The position numbers and the translations under genes were made by a program. A DNA stretch of 64,000 nucleotides from Tsuneonella deserti (GTDB taxonomy: Bacteria > Pseudomonadota > Alphaproteobacteria > Sphingomonadales > Sphingomonadaceae). Numbering within the stretch: the first letter of the stretch is position 1; every line of letters starts with the position of its first letter. The stretch spans positions 1,127,001-1,191,000 of the forward strand of contig NZ_BMKL01000001.1 of NCBI RefSeq assembly GCF_014644315.1, written 5' to 3'. Positions 8,552 to 20,827 of this stretch are shown here, piece after piece. Below the pieces are notes generated by a model, which had not been told where the DNA came from, did no database searches, and saw only the letters and a program-made list of their open reading frames with translations.

Positions 8552-9841
8552 TTACTGCGCCGCGGGAGCAGCCGTCTTGCCGGCCTGCTGGGCGTAGACC
8601 GCCCACAGCCGCGCGATGGCCTGCCGCGCACCCTCCACCTTGGCGAAAGTGGCCACAGCTTCGGCACTCTTGCCCTGGTCCGCCTGGGCGATGCCGAGCC
8701 GGGTCAGGACGCGGGGCGTATCGACCCCGGGCTTGGTCAGCGCGCGGGCATAGAACTCCTCCGCCTCGGCCGGCTTGCGATAGCTGAGGAATGCGTCGCC
8801 AGCCGCCATGAGGGTGGCGACACTCGCGCCGGCAGAACGCGCGTCGGTCGCCAGCTTGGGCAGATCGGCGGTGTCGGCCTGCAACCGGGCAGACGAGATG
8901 GAGTTCGCCTCGGTCACGAACACATCGCCCGATTTCAGCAGCCCGGCGGCGATGCCTGCCTTGATGATCCGCTGGGTTTCGCCCGGAAGGCGCCGCGCAT
9001 CGGCCGCAGAGATGTAATCGACATAGTCGCGCTCGTTGCGCAGCGAGCCCGTCCGCTCGGCAAGGCGCATCAGGTCGAGCAGGTCCTGCCCGTCGTAGTT
9101 ATTGAGATTGCGCTGGATCGCGATGGCGTCGCCCCAGCTGTCCTTGGACGGATAGTACTGGGCATACATAGCCGCATACTTGGCCGCCTGAGGTTCCATT
9201 TTGGCGGTGTAGGCTGCCGCCAGGCCGCGCTTCACCCAGGTTTCCGGAGGAGTCTCGCCCGCCGCCACCTTCTTCGCGATGACCTTGTCGAGCGATTCCA
9301 CGCCGGCCGCATCCTGGTCCTGCGCGAAATAGGTTTCCGCGATGATCAGTTCCGCGTCGCCGGTGTAGCCAGCCGCCAGGGCCTGTTCGGCGCGGGCGCG
9401 CGCGGTTGCCCAGTCCTTGTCCTGGTAGGCGAGCTGGGAGGCAGCGAACAGGTGGCTCGGGCGGTCGGCCGCGCCAAGCGGGCTGTTGCTGTCGATCATC
9501 ATGTTGATGCCCTGGCGCTGCAGCGCCAGATCCTTGGTCTGCGCGCCCAAGCTGTAGGTGACCTGCCCGGCGGCAAACTTGTCGTCGGGAGTCGAGGCGG
9601 CGGCCTGCACCGCGGCGAGTTCCGCCTTGAGCGGGGTGAGGTCTCCGCCGGCCTTCAGCTTGACCGCGAACGGCTGGTACACGCCGACGAAGCCCTTGGA
9701 ATAGTTCGACTTCGGAGCCGCGGGCTGTACCTGCTTCTTGGCGGCTTGCGCCGGAGCAGCCGCGGTCAGCGCGATGCCCGACGAGAGGGCAATGGCCAGG
9801 GCCATGCGCGAGGCGGCGCCGGGGCGACGGATAAAGGACAT
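8552..9841 (-). CDS. Exported tetratricopeptide-like protein of unknown function
   Basis: The 429-residue product has a signal peptide (about residues 1-33, ending PAQA) and is otherwise made of helical, Ala-rich repeats resembling tetratricopeptide repeats, e.g. around TPDDKFAAGQVTYSLG, DWATARARAEQALAAGY and KPAEAEEFYARAL. TPR proteins of this kind are usually periplasmic or outer-membrane scaffolds; no partner is evident. The start at 9841 is fixed by GGGAGA six bases upstream. An ATG five codons earlier (9856) lacks such a site. It ends at the shared terminator at 8494-8536. Confidence 0.8.
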   Translation of the reverse strand: MSFIRRPGAASRMALAIALSSGIALTAAAPAQAAKKQVQPAAPKSNYSKGFVGVYQPFAVKLKAGGDLTPLKAELAAVQAAASTPDDKFAAGQVTYSLGAQTKDLALQRQGINMMIDSNSPLGAADRPSHLFAASQLAYQDKDWATARARAEQALAAGYTGDAELIIAETYFAQDQDAAGVESLDKVIAKKVAAGETPPETWVKRGLAAAYTAKMEPQAAKYAAMYAQYYPSKDSWGDAIAIQRNLNNYDGQDLLDLMRLAERTGSLRNERDYVDYISAADARRLPGETQRIIKAGIAAGLLKSGDVFVTEANSISSARLQADTADLPKLATDARSAGASVATLMAAGDAFLSYRKPAEAEEFYARALTKPGVDTPRVLTRLGIAQADQGKSAEAVATFAKVEGARQAIARLWAVYAQQAGKTAAPAAQ

Positions 9842-10140
9842 TGAGTGGTCTCCCATGAGTGGATGGACGGCCAGTGCTTGCGGCCCTGTTGCCGGACAGG
9901 GGGCGTAGTGACGCCTCGTGCCAAACAATGCAATTCCTCTATCGACCGGGCCGTGAACGCGCTTTGAACGGGCAGGTAAGGTTCCGCTCACCGGTTGCTT
10001 CCGGTGGGGGTCAATCTTATGTGGAAAACGCCCCACGCGCAGTCATCACTTCCTTGCCCGAACTGGCGGTTTGCGGACCCTTCCCCTAGGCTTGTGCCAC
10101 CCTCCGCGCCCGCTTGGCGCGCCATGAGAAATACAGCACC
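9842..10140. other. Divergent non-coding region before gyrA
   Basis: About 300 bases between two divergently transcribed genes. It should carry both promoters. I could not identify a convincing -35/-10 pair, operator or RNA element by eye. A TTG at 10114 is an alternative start for gyrA. Confidence 0.4.
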
Positions 10141-12930
<2,790 letters not shown>

Positions 12931-12932
12931 CG

Positions 12933-13778
12933 ATGCACATCGAGCGATCGGGTGAAGCATGCGGTGCCAGCGTTACCGGCATCGATCTGTCCCGAGAGCT
13001 CGATGATGATCTGGTCGCGGAAATCCGCGCTGCCTGGCTCGAACACCGGGTGCTCGCCTTTCGCGATCAGGCAATGGACGACGACGCGCTTGAACGCTTT
13101 ACCCTGGCGATGGGCGGCTTCGGGGAGGACCCGTTCTTTGCTCCCATTGCCGGCCGCTCGCACATCGCCGCCATTCGGCGGGAGGCAGACGAGACGACGC
13201 CGCTGTTTGCGGAAAACTGGCACAGCGACTGGAGCTTCCTGCCACGTCCTCCGGCGGGAACCTGCCTGCTGGCGATCGACATTCCTCCCGTGGGAGGCGA
13301 CACGTTGTTCGCCGACCAGCATTCGGCATGGGAAGCCCTCCCCGCGGCTCGCCAGGCGGAGCTCGAAGGGCTCGTCGCGATCCATAGCGCGCGCTACGCC
13401 TACGCGCCCCAAGGGACCTATGGGGAGAAGGACAAGGGTCGATCAATGGACATCCGGCCGAGCGATGCGGCGATGGCCACGCAGACTCACCCCCTGATCG
13501 TCACGCACCCGGAAACCGGCAGGCGGGGCTTCTTCAGCACCTTCGGTTACATCGTCGGCATCGAGGGAATGAGCGAACAGGAGGCGCTGCCTCTGCTGCG
13601 CGAACTTTACGAGTGGCAGACAGCCGATCGGTTCGTCCACCGCCGCCGGTGGGAGCCCAATATGCTCGTCCTGTGGGACAACCGTGCAGTGCTGCACCGC
13701 GCGACGGGGGGATACGAAGGACATCGGCGCGAATTGCACCGCACCACCGTGGCCGCTCCCGAGGGAGCCTCTGTCTAG
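12933..13778 (+). CDS. TauD/TfdA family Fe(II)/2-oxoglutarate-dependent dioxygenase
   Basis: Non-heme iron oxygenase of 281 residues, about the family's usual size. Iron ligands His97 and Asp99 are visible in NWHSDWSF, the distal His in RAVLHRATG and the 2-oxoglutarate-binding Arg in ELHRTTV. The substrate cannot be told; relatives act on taurine, aryloxyalkanoates and alkyl sulfates. No sulfonate transporter or regulator is adjacent, so a TauD role is not supported. It begins two bases after the gyrA stop, so it is likely cotranscribed. Its last bases overlap the convergent YhhN gene by four bases. Confidence 0.9.
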   Translation: MHIERSGEACGASVTGIDLSRELDDDLVAEIRAAWLEHRVLAFRDQAMDDDALERFTLAMGGFGEDPFFAPIAGRSHIAAIRREADETTPLFAENWHSDWSFLPRPPAGTCLLAIDIPPVGGDTLFADQHSAWEALPAARQAELEGLVAIHSARYAYAPQGTYGEKDKGRSMDIRPSDAAMATQTHPLIVTHPETGRRGFFSTFGYIVGIEGMSEQEALPLLRELYEWQTADRFVHRRRWEPNMLVLWDNRAVLHRATGGYEGHRRELHRTTVAAPEGASV

Positions 13779-14449
13779 GCCTGGTGATCGCGCCGCAATG
13801 TGCGGATGACGCCGGTGCAGATCATCAATTGCCCGGCGTAATAGAGCGGCCAGACCAGCCACTCGGTCAGCGAGGGGTCGAGGGCCCCGCCCAGCCGGGC
13901 AAATATCAGCAGGTCGCTTGCAACGAACAGCAGCGCGCCGATCCCCACGTTGTAGCGGCTGAACCGGCTCATCCAGGCGGTCGCGGCCATCGCGGCGAGC
14001 GATACCGAATAAAGGACCGGCATCGGATCACGCGCAATCAGCCAGGTAGTCAACGGCACTCCCGCAAGCAGCGCGGCGGCGGCGGCCCTTTGAGTGAGGG
14101 CGGGATGCGGTCTCCGGTTCCGCAGATAGAGTACGATCGCAACGAGGTGCGACAGCAGGAACAGCGCTCCGCCGGCCACCGTGTCGAGCTCCATGCCGAT
14201 GTCCCCGGCGGCGCCGATTGCCATGACTGCAGCGATCAACCGGGCATCTCGCGCAGAACTTCGCGACAAGGCGTAGGCCGCCAGGGCCGCGACCGATCCA
14301 CCCTTGAGCGCCATCTGGAACAGGCCACCCAGAGCGCTGTCCGAAAGGACCCAGAACGCGAGAGCGAGCGCGACGCCCAGCACCAGCCATGGCCGGCTTT
14401 CGATCAGTGCGCGTTTCGGCAAGCTGCCCCCCTTGTTGCCTGCCCACAT
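13775..14449 (-). CDS. YhhN/TMEM86 family membrane protein (lysoplasmalogenase-like)
   Basis: Integral membrane protein of 224 residues with about seven or eight hydrophobic helices. It carries the YhhN-family conserved stretches KGGSVAALAAYAL, AAGDIGMELD, LFVASDLLIFAR and YYAGQLMICTG, including the two conserved Asp residues thought to be catalytic. Characterised animal and some bacterial members hydrolyse the vinyl-ether bond of lysoplasmalogen; the bacterial physiological substrate is uncertain. The start ATG 14449 is divergent from trmFO. Confidence 0.88.
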   Translation of the reverse strand: MWAGNKGGSLPKRALIESRPWLVLGVALALAFWVLSDSALGGLFQMALKGGSVAALAAYALSRSSARDARLIAAVMAIGAAGDIGMELDTVAGGALFLLSHLVAIVLYLRNRRPHPALTQRAAAAALLAGVPLTTWLIARDPMPVLYSVSLAAMAATAWMSRFSRYNVGIGALLFVASDLLIFARLGGALDPSLTEWLVWPLYYAGQLMICTGVIRTLRRDHQA

Positions 14450-14517
14450 AGCGGCCCGCGCGCGGCCAAGTCGAGCGCAATGCAGGGCGCATATCGACTT
14501 CGCGGCCAGTCGGCGGC

Positions 14518-15879
14518 ATGGCCCTTTCCATGACTCACGACATTCATGTGATCGGTGGCGGGCTCGCGGGCAGCGAGGCGGCCTGGCAGCTCGGACGTCG
14601 CGGTTTCAGCGTGCGCCTGTCGGAAATGCGCGGCGGTGGAGACATGACTCCAGCCCACCAGGGAACGGGCCTTGCCGAATTGGTATGCTCCAATTCGTTT
14701 CGGTCGGACGATAGCGAAAAGAACGCCGTGGGACTGCTGCATCATGAGATGCGCGCACTCGACAGCCTCGTCATGCGCGCAGGCGAAGTGGCCAGGGTGC
14801 CTGCCGGTTCCGCGATGGCGGTGGACCGGGATGTCTTCTCCGCCGAAGTGGAGCGCGAACTGGCGGCGCTCTCCAATGTTCACGTCGTCCGCGAGCGGAT
14901 CGACCGGCTGCCCGCCTCCGGGCCGACGATCATCGCGACAGGCCCGCTCACTGCCGCGCCTCTTGCCGAAAGCGTGGCCGAGGCCACCGGGCAGGATAGC
15001 CTGGCCTTTTTCGACGCCATCGCTCCGATCGTGCACCGCGACAGCATCGACATGGATGTGTGCTGGATGGCAGCGCGCTGGGACAAGGGGGGCAAGGATT
15101 ACATCAACTGCCCCATGACCCGCGAACAGTACGAGGCCTTCGTGCAAGGCCTTCTCGATGGAGAGAAGACCGAGTTCCGCGAGTGGGAAGCAAGCACGCC
15201 GTACTTCGAAGGATGCATGCCGATCGAAGTGATGGCATCGCGTGGGATCGAAACCTTGCGCTTCGGTCCCATGAAGCCGGTCGGGCTCGACAATCCGCAC
15301 TGGGCCACGGCGGAACATCCGAATGGCCGCTGGCCTTACGCGGTCGTGCAACTGCGCCAGGACAACAAGCTCGGCACGCTGTGGAACATGGTAGGCTTCC
15401 AGACCAAGTTGAAGCACGCCGAGCAGGTCCGCCTGTTCCGCACCATCCCCGGTCTGGAGAATGCGGAGTTCGCCCGGCTCGGCGGGCTGCACCGGAACAC
15501 CTTCATCAATTCCCCAATGGTTCTTGATCGCGAGTTGCGGCTGAGGAGATCCAGCCATGTGCGGTTTGCCGGCCAGATAACGGGCTGTGAAGGATACGTG
15601 GAAAGCGCCGCCGTGGGGCTGATGGCGGGCATGATGGCTGCTACGGAACTGGCGGGAGAGACGTGGCAGGCGCCTCCGCGCACGACGGCGCTCGGTGCAT
15701 TGCTGGCTCATATCACCGGCGATGCGGAAGCCGAGACATATCAGCCCATGAACGTCAACTTCGGCCTGTTTCCGCCCTTGCCCGAGGTGAAGAAGAAGGC
15801 GCGCAAGGAAGCCTACACCGAACGCGCCAAAGCCGACCTCGATCGCTGGATCGGCGATCGCGCGGTGGAGCTAGCCTAG
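14518..15879 (+). CDS. trmFO: tRNA (uracil-54-C5)-methyltransferase, FAD- and folate-dependent
   Basis: Makes ribothymidine-54 in tRNA using methylenetetrahydrofolate. The 453-residue protein starts with an FAD dinucleotide-binding motif ([14 protein letters not shown]) and has the family signatures [24 protein letters not shown] and [14 protein letters not shown]. Cysteines of the catalytic pair are likely among those in NSPMVLD-flanking and [11 protein letters not shown] regions. The start at 14518 is the longest option; ATG 14530 ([11 protein letters not shown]) fits the family better but neither has a strong ribosome site. Its 3' end overlaps the EF-hand gene by four bases. Confidence 0.94.
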   Translation: MALSMTHDIHVIGGGLAGSEAAWQLGRRGFSVRLSEMRGGGDMTPAHQGTGLAELVCSNSFRSDDSEKNAVGLLHHEMRALDSLVMRAGEVARVPAGSAMAVDRDVFSAEVERELAALSNVHVVRERIDRLPASGPTIIATGPLTAAPLAESVAEATGQDSLAFFDAIAPIVHRDSIDMDVCWMAARWDKGGKDYINCPMTREQYEAFVQGLLDGEKTEFREWEASTPYFEGCMPIEVMASRGIETLRFGPMKPVGLDNPHWATAEHPNGRWPYAVVQLRQDNKLGTLWNMVGFQTKLKHAEQVRLFRTIPGLENAEFARLGGLHRNTFINSPMVLDRELRLRRSSHVRFAGQITGCEGYVESAAVGLMAGMMAATELAGETWQAPPRTTALGALLAHITGDAEAETYQPMNVNFGLFPPLPEVKKKARKEAYTERAKADLDRWIGDRAVELA

Positions 15880-16337
15880 CACCGGCAAGCCGGCTTTCGC
15901 TTGGCGGGCTTGGGCGCGGTGGTGGCGAACTCGGCGAGATCGAGCTCCCGGTTTCGGTTGGCGTCCGCCTTGTCGAACCGCTGGGCAGTCGCCACCGCCC
16001 ATTCCTCGAAGTCGAGCAGGTTGTTCCCGTCCTTGTCGAGCTTGCGGAAGGCGTCGCTGCGCGTCGAGAGCATCTCGTTGCGGGTGATGCGCCTGTCGCG
16101 GTTCCGATCGTAGCGGAAAAAGCGCTCCTCCTCGCGGGTGAGCTCGGTCGCTTCCGGCGGAGCAGGCCCGCGCAAGTCCGTCGCCGCAGTCGTCGGCAAA
16201 TCTTCGGGAGAAGGTTTCGCGGGTTGCTCAACTGGGGGCGGAGCGGCCTGCTCGACTTCCGCCCTGCCCTGCCACCAGAACAGCCCGACGCCGACCAGCA
16301 CCAGCGTCAGGAAAGCCCCCAAAATCATACGGTTCAT
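15876..16337 (-). CDS. Membrane-anchored EF-hand protein
   Basis: A 153-residue protein with an N-terminal transmembrane helix (about residues 4-20), a Pro/Ala-rich linker and three EF-hand-like loops: [24 protein letters not shown] and [12 protein letters not shown]. The D-x-N/D-x-D/N pattern with a position-12 Glu in each loop indicates Ca2+ binding. The topology suggests a periplasmic calcium-binding domain tethered to the inner membrane. The start at 16337 (MNRMILGAF) places the hydrophobic helix at the N-terminus; ATG 16367 would add ten polar residues. Role unknown. Confidence 0.83.
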   Translation of the reverse strand: MNRMILGAFLTLVLVGVGLFWWQGRAEVEQAAPPPVEQPAKPSPEDLPTTAATDLRGPAPPEATELTREEERFFRYDRNRDRRITRNEMLSTRSDAFRKLDKDGNNLLDFEEWAVATAQRFDKADANRNRELDLAEFATTAPKPAKRKPACRC

Positions 16338-16370
16338 TGAATGCGCCCCGGTCTTTCGCCGGGTCATAGG

Positions 16371-17021
16371 CTATCTGCCGAACAAGCCAAGGCGCATTGC
16401 GGCGGCCGCAGCGCCTCGTCCCTCCATGATCGGTTCTCCGCGCAGAAGGGCGCGGGCGGACAAGCCGCCCAGCACTGCCACTCCACGCAAACGCCTGGAG
16501 CGGGGAAGCGCCACGGTTTCAGCCGAACCGAGCGACCGCGCCATCTTCCTTTCCGCTTCGTCCGAGGCGCGGACCGCAAGGTCTGCGAACGCCCAGGCTC
16601 GGCCGATAGAGGCGGCGGCGTCCGCATCCGCGCCCGCCCCCGCATGGTTGGCGAACGCCCGCAGCGCTTCCGCCCGGCCAGTTGCAAAAGCGGTCATGTC
16701 CTCAGTCGAAAGGGAGGGCTCGCCCACCAGGTGCTCCCAGCCATCCACCAGGGCAGCCAGCCGGCCGCCGGATGGGCCCCACGTCTCGCTCACTCTCGCG
16801 AGGAGCGGTTCGCCCGAGGCTGGGTTGCTTGCGATTTCCGACAATCGTTCACGCCACCAGGCAAGCCGCACCTGGGCGAGCATGGGCTCCCGCGCCTGGG
16901 CCACCGCCGCTGCCAGCCGCTCGTCCAGCTGGAACAGGACGGACAGTCCGGCTCGGCTCCCGAATGGCTGCCACGCCAGGCAGACGGCCAGGCCGGGATC
17001 GGATTGCGCTGTTTCCGGCAT
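16371..17021 (-). CDS. Squalene/phytoene synthase-like protein lacking catalytic aspartates
   Basis: A 216-residue all-helical protein resembling the trans-isoprenyl diphosphate synthase fold; the segment EPMLAQVRLAWWRERLSEI is typical of the family. The two Asp-rich diphosphate-Mg motifs (DxxxD) of true squalene or phytoene synthases are not seen, and it is shorter than those enzymes. It may belong to the non-catalytic branch that includes the mitochondrial complex I assembly factor NDUFAF6; that is inference. The start is taken as ATG 17021 (MPETAQSDPGLAV); ATG 17093 would add 24 residues and lacks a ribosome site. Confidence 0.65.
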   Translation of the reverse strand: MPETAQSDPGLAVCLAWQPFGSRAGLSVLFQLDERLAAAVAQAREPMLAQVRLAWWRERLSEIASNPASGEPLLARVSETWGPSGGRLAALVDGWEHLVGEPSLSTEDMTAFATGRAEALRAFANHAGAGADADAAASIGRAWAFADLAVRASDEAERKMARSLGSAETVALPRSRRLRGVAVLGGLSARALLRGEPIMEGRGAAAAAMRLGLFGR

Positions 17022-17179
17022 AACGATTGGGATGTCCCTTCCCGGCACACGCGCAACCAGCTGGTTTAGACGCGGTGCGCTTAAACGCTTCATTAACTAC
17101 AATCTTTCGCGAACTGCTTACCCTGCGTGCGTATCACGCATCTGAGAAAAATCCGTTCGAAGAGAAGGAAATCTGTCCC

Positions 17180-18475
17180 ATGAGGGCGTTCAAAAGACTC
17201 TTGCGGGATTTGATCGGTCAGAAGCTCGGTCAAGCTTCTGTCATAGTCGCGCTCGCCATGCCGGTGCTGATAGGCGCGGCTGGTTACGCCGTCGACTTAT
17301 CGCAAGTTTATGTTTGGAAACGTGAACTGCAGCATTCGGTCGATCAGGCGGCTCTAGCTGGTGCGTGGACACTGGCTTATGATAAAAATGCGACCAATTA
17401 CAAAATTCGTGCGCAACAGGAATATGACGCTAACCAGGTGTACACGGCTTCCTTCGACGCGACTCCCACGATTCAATTGGGTAGCTACGGGCCCGCAACC
17501 AACAACAGCATTATCGTTGCGTCTTCGGTTACCAAAAGGCTGCCTTTTTCCGGCTACTTGATCGGCCAATCGCTGACGATCGCCGCTAGGGCGCAGGCGA
17601 CGTTCAAGCAGGGCGGTGTCTACCAGGCATGTTTGATGAGCCTTAAGAAGGAGGCGTCGGGAACTTTCACCATAGGGGGCAACGCGACCGTAAACGCCCT
17701 GTGTGGCCTCGGAGCTCTCTCCTGCGAGCCGAACGCGATTACGATCGATGGCTCAAGCCACGTGACCACAAACAGTATTGTGTCATGCGGTACCTCGCAG
17801 GTGCCAACCGATCTTCAAGACAAGGTCACCGACTACGCGACCTCGATAAGCAATCCCTTTGAGGACCTTCCGCCGCCAGCACCGACTGATAATAGTGCGA
17901 CCTCGCTGAATTGCCCCAGCAGCGGTAAGGGCACGCAGTACCTATCCCCTGGGCGGTACGTGGGTGGATTCAATGTGACCTGCAAAGTCGTCATGACCAA
18001 AGGTATTTATATTATCGACGGCGGGGTGATGGATCTTACGAGCAATAAGGGAAATATCACCGGGACCGGTGTGATGTTCGTTCTGAGAAACGGAGCCCAG
18101 GTTAAAATGGGGGGCAGCGGGACCGGGGGGATCATTAATCTCAGCCCCATGGAAGCGGCAGACTTCGTGGGCACCCCGAACGAGGCTTACCGGAATCTTT
18201 ATGCGGGTATGTTGATCTACGAAGATAAAACCGGCCAATCATCGCCAGTTGAGCATGTCTTCAACGGAAACGCCGACGTCTCAGTGCGAGGAACGTTCTA
18301 TCTTCCGAACGGCAACCTGACGGTCAATGGCAACTCGAATACGTCTCCCCTCTGTTTCCAGCTCTGGGCCTCAACGCTTAAAATCAACGGTAATACTACC
18401 ATCACCACTACCTGTACGAGCAGCCAGACGAACTCGGCGGGATCTGCCGCGGGCGGCGTGAGGCTCGTAGCGTGA
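17180..18475 (+). CDS. TadG-like pilus-assembly protein (TadE/G N-terminal domain)
   Basis: A 431-residue protein whose N-terminus (GQASVIVALAMPVLIGAAGY, then a polar region with WKRELQHSVDQAALAGAW) is the TadE/G-type segment of minor pseudopilins of the Flp/Tad system. The remainder is a Gly/Asn/Thr-rich region with recurring strands such as GTFTIGGNATVNA and GNADVSVRGTFYLPNG that looks like a beta-helix. It is probably processed and exposed outside the inner membrane. The start ATG 17180 follows AAGGAA at good spacing. It is followed by two more TadE-type genes with GTGA and ATGA overlaps. The DNA is visibly less GC-rich than its neighbours. Confidence 0.85.
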   Translation: MRAFKRLLRDLIGQKLGQASVIVALAMPVLIGAAGYAVDLSQVYVWKRELQHSVDQAALAGAWTLAYDKNATNYKIRAQQEYDANQVYTASFDATPTIQLGSYGPATNNSIIVASSVTKRLPFSGYLIGQSLTIAARAQATFKQGGVYQACLMSLKKEASGTFTIGGNATVNALCGLGALSCEPNAITIDGSSHVTTNSIVSCGTSQVPTDLQDKVTDYATSISNPFEDLPPPAPTDNSATSLNCPSSGKGTQYLSPGRYVGGFNVTCKVVMTKGIYIIDGGVMDLTSNKGNITGTGVMFVLRNGAQVKMGGSGTGGIINLSPMEAADFVGTPNEAYRNLYAGMLIYEDKTGQSSPVEHVFNGNADVSVRGTFYLPNGNLTVNGNSNTSPLCFQLWASTLKINGNTTITTTCTSSQTNSAGSAAGGVRLVA

Positions 18476-18942
18476 GGACCGTACGATCCACCGTCATGCG
18501 GCTTTGGGCTGCCCAGCGTGGCACGATGGCGATCGAAACCGCTATCGTGCTTCCGGTTCTCGCGACGTTGGCCCTCGGAGCGTTCGACGCCAGCCGGATT
18601 CTGTCGCGACAGCAACAGCTTCAGAGCGCGGCAAACGAGGCCGCCGAGGTCGTTCTCGCAGCATCTTCGGGTCCTGGCATAAACTCTTCGGATCTCAAGA
18701 CGATCCTCGTGAATTCCCTGGGCATTCAGCCGAGCCAGCTGACGATCGAACAAAGGTTTCGGTGCGATGCGTCACCGACGCTTGTAACAACGAAGCCCAC
18801 CTCTGAAACCTGCGCACCGCCAATGCCCATCTATACGTACGTCAGGTTGAACCTTACCGAAACTTACAATCCTGTCTGGACTCAGTTCGGCGTCGGTTCG
18901 CCTGTCAACTATAACATCGTCCGGACGGTGCAAACCTCATGA
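18472..18942 (+). CDS. TadE-family pseudopilin-like protein
   Basis: A 156-residue protein with the TadE pattern: a short basic N-terminus, then RGTMAIETAIVLPVLATLAL with the conserved Glu at about residue 22, continuing as a long helix rich in Gln/Ala (SRQQQLQSAANEAAE). Two cysteines lie in the C-terminal part. Members are minor pilins processed by TadV-type peptidases; no such peptidase is in the window. The GTG start at 18472 overlaps the previous stop (GTGA). Confidence 0.85.
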   Translation: MRTVRSTVMRLWAAQRGTMAIETAIVLPVLATLALGAFDASRILSRQQQLQSAANEAAEVVLAASSGPGINSSDLKTILVNSLGIQPSQLTIEQRFRCDASPTLVTTKPTSETCAPPMPIYTYVRLNLTETYNPVWTQFGVGSPVNYNIVRTVQTS

Positions 18943-19382
18943 CTCATCCAAAGTCATTCCTCGACCGGATTGGGCAAAATTCGGTGGCAGCATCAGCAGT
19001 GGAGTTTGCGCTGCTGGCTCCGCTTTTCTTTGCCTTGCTCTTTGGAGCAATCCAAATCGGCATCTACATGCAAAACTATAACGCATTGCGTTCGCTTGCC
19101 GCCGATGCATCCCGCTTCGCCGCTGTTGAGTACCAGAAGAACCATCCGATGTCGTCCACTGCGCTTGAGGACAACATTCTATCGTTCGGGACCAAAGCGC
19201 CATACTTCCTGAACGAGTCGCGCCTGGAAGTCCACTTGACGGAAGTGACCCCAAGTACCGTCAGTGGGGCGCGCGAGTTCACACTTGATCTGAGCTACAA
19301 CCTTCCTTCGATTGCAGGCGGAATAGCCATCGATGCATTCGAAATCACTCTCTCGCGCCCGGTATTCGTTTTAAAGGTCTAG
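18939..19382 (+). CDS. TadE-family pseudopilin-like protein
   Basis: A 147-residue protein with the TadE hydrophobic helix (AVEFALLAPLFFALLFGAIQ, conserved Glu at about residue 22) followed by MQNYNALRSLAADASRFAA and a C-terminal beta-rich domain. Its ATG overlaps the stop of the preceding gene (ATGA). Together the three genes form a self-contained minor-pilin set without secretin, ATPase, platform or major pilin genes nearby. It ends 44 bases from the convergent pdhB gene. Confidence 0.85.
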   Translation: MTHPKSFLDRIGQNSVAASAVEFALLAPLFFALLFGAIQIGIYMQNYNALRSLAADASRFAAVEYQKNHPMSSTALEDNILSFGTKAPYFLNESRLEVHLTEVTPSTVSGAREFTLDLSYNLPSIAGGIAIDAFEITLSRPVFVLKV

Positions 19383-19426
19383 GCTGATCCGGAAGGATCC
19401 ATGGGCTGCGCTTCTTTGAAGTGGCT

Positions 19427-20827
19427 TCAGTCGCGATAGCAGACCTTTTTCACCGCACTGACGATCGCATCGCTGTCGATCAGTGCCAGTGCCTCCAGGT
19501 TGGCGGCATACGGTAGCGGCACGTCCGCATCGCACACGCGCAGGACCGGCGCGTCGAGGTGATCGAAGCCTTCCTCCATGGCGATCGCGATGATCTCCGA
19601 GGAGATCGAGCAAGTCGGCCAACCTTCCTCCGCGACGACCATGCGATTGGTCTTGGCCAGGCTCTCCAGGACCGTCGCCTTATCGAGCGGGCGAAGGGTG
19701 CGCAGGTCGATGACTTCGGCATCGATGCCCTCGGCCGCCAGCTTTTCGGCCGCTTCGAGCGAAAGCCCGACCCCGATCGAGTAGCTGACGATGGTGACGT
19801 CCTGGCCCTCGCGCACGACGCGAGCCTTCCCGATCGGCAAGACATGATCTTCGAGGTCCGGGATCTCAAACGTACGGCCATAGACCAGTTCGTTTTCGAG
19901 GAAGACCACGGGGTCCTCGGTGCGGATGGCTGCCTTGAGCAAACCCTTGGCGTCGGCCGCGTCATACGGTGCGATGACGATCAGGCCGGGGACGCTGGCG
20001 TACCACGGCCCGTAGTTCTGGCTGTGCTGCGCGCCCACCCGGCTGGCGGCTCCGTTCGGTCCCCGGAAAACGATCGGACAGCGCATCTGCCCGCCAGACA
20101 TGTAATTGGTCTTGGCGGCCGAGTTGATGATATGGTCGATCGCCTGCATGGCGAAGTTGAAGGTCATGAACTCGACGATCGGGCGCAGGCCCCCCATCGC
20201 GGCCCCGCTGCCGATGCCGGCGAACCCGTATTCGGTGATCGGGGTGTCGATCACCCGCTTGGGTCCGAATTCATCGAGCAGCCCCTGGGTAACCTTGTAG
20301 GCGCCCTGATACTGGGCGACTTCCTCGCCCATCACGAACACACGGTCGTCGCGGCGCATTTCCTCGGCCATCGCGTCACGCAGGGCTTCCCGCACGGTGA
20401 CGGTCTTCATCGCCGTGCCCGCGGGCACCTCGGGATCGCGCGCGGGGCCCTTGTTTGCGAACTGATGCTCGATCTCGGCCCGGTGAGCGACAGCAGGACC
20501 TTCTGCCCGGCCTACGTCCTTGCCCTCGCCCGGCACATCCGCCGGCGCTTCCGCGCCCTGGGCAGGCGCGGAAGCGACTTCACCGCCCTCGCCCGCCATC
20601 GTCGCGATCACTGCGCCGACTTTCACGTTCTCGGTTCCTTCAGGTACGACGATCTTGCCGATCGTCCCCTCGTCCACCGCCTCGAATTCCATCGTTGCCT
20701 TGTCGGTCTCGATCTCCGCGAGGATGTCGCCGGCGTGAACTTCGTCGCCTTCCTTGACGAGCCACTTGGCCAGCGTGCCCTCTTCCATCGTCGGGGAGAG
20801 CGCAGGCATCTTCAGTTCGAGCGCCAT
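19427..20827 (-). CDS. pdhB: Pyruvate dehydrogenase E1 component subunit beta with N-terminal lipoyl domain
   Basis: Beta subunit of the thiamine-diphosphate-dependent E1 that decarboxylates pyruvate and reductively acylates lipoamide. The 466-residue protein has an N-terminal lipoyl domain (about residues 1-80) with the lipoylated Lys in [11 protein letters not shown], an Ala/Pro/Glu linker, and the E1-beta transketolase-like domain ([18 protein letters not shown], then [18 protein letters not shown]). An E1-beta carrying its own lipoyl domain is a recognised alphaproteobacterial arrangement. Its ATG shares a base with the pdhA stop. The E2 and E3 genes are not in the window. Confidence 0.96.
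   Translation of the reverse strand: MALELKMPALSPTMEEGTLAKWLVKEGDEVHAGDILAEIETDKATMEFEAVDEGTIGKIVVPEGTENVKVGAVIATMAGEGGEVASAPAQGAEAPADVPGEGKDVGRAEGPAVAHRAEIEHQFANKGPARDPEVPAGTAMKTVTVREALRDAMAEEMRRDDRVFVMGEEVAQYQGAYKVTQGLLDEFGPKRVIDTPITEYGFAGIGSGAAMGGLRPIVEFMTFNFAMQAIDHIINSAAKTNYMSGGQMRCPIVFRGPNGAASRVGAQHSQNYGPWYASVPGLIVIAPYDAADAKGLLKAAIRTEDPVVFLENELVYGRTFEIPDLEDHVLPIGKARVVREGQDVTIVSYSIGVGLSLEAAEKLAAEGIDAEVIDLRTLRPLDKATVLESLAKTNRMVVAEEGWPTCSISSEIIAIAMEEGFDHLDAPVLRVCDADVPLPYAANLEALALIDSDAIVSAVKKVCYRD

Noticed and set aside
19386..19399. Small hairpin GATCC-GGAA-GGATC between the TadE gene and pdhB
   Set aside because: Only a 5-bp stem and no T-run, so it is not a credible intrinsic terminator.
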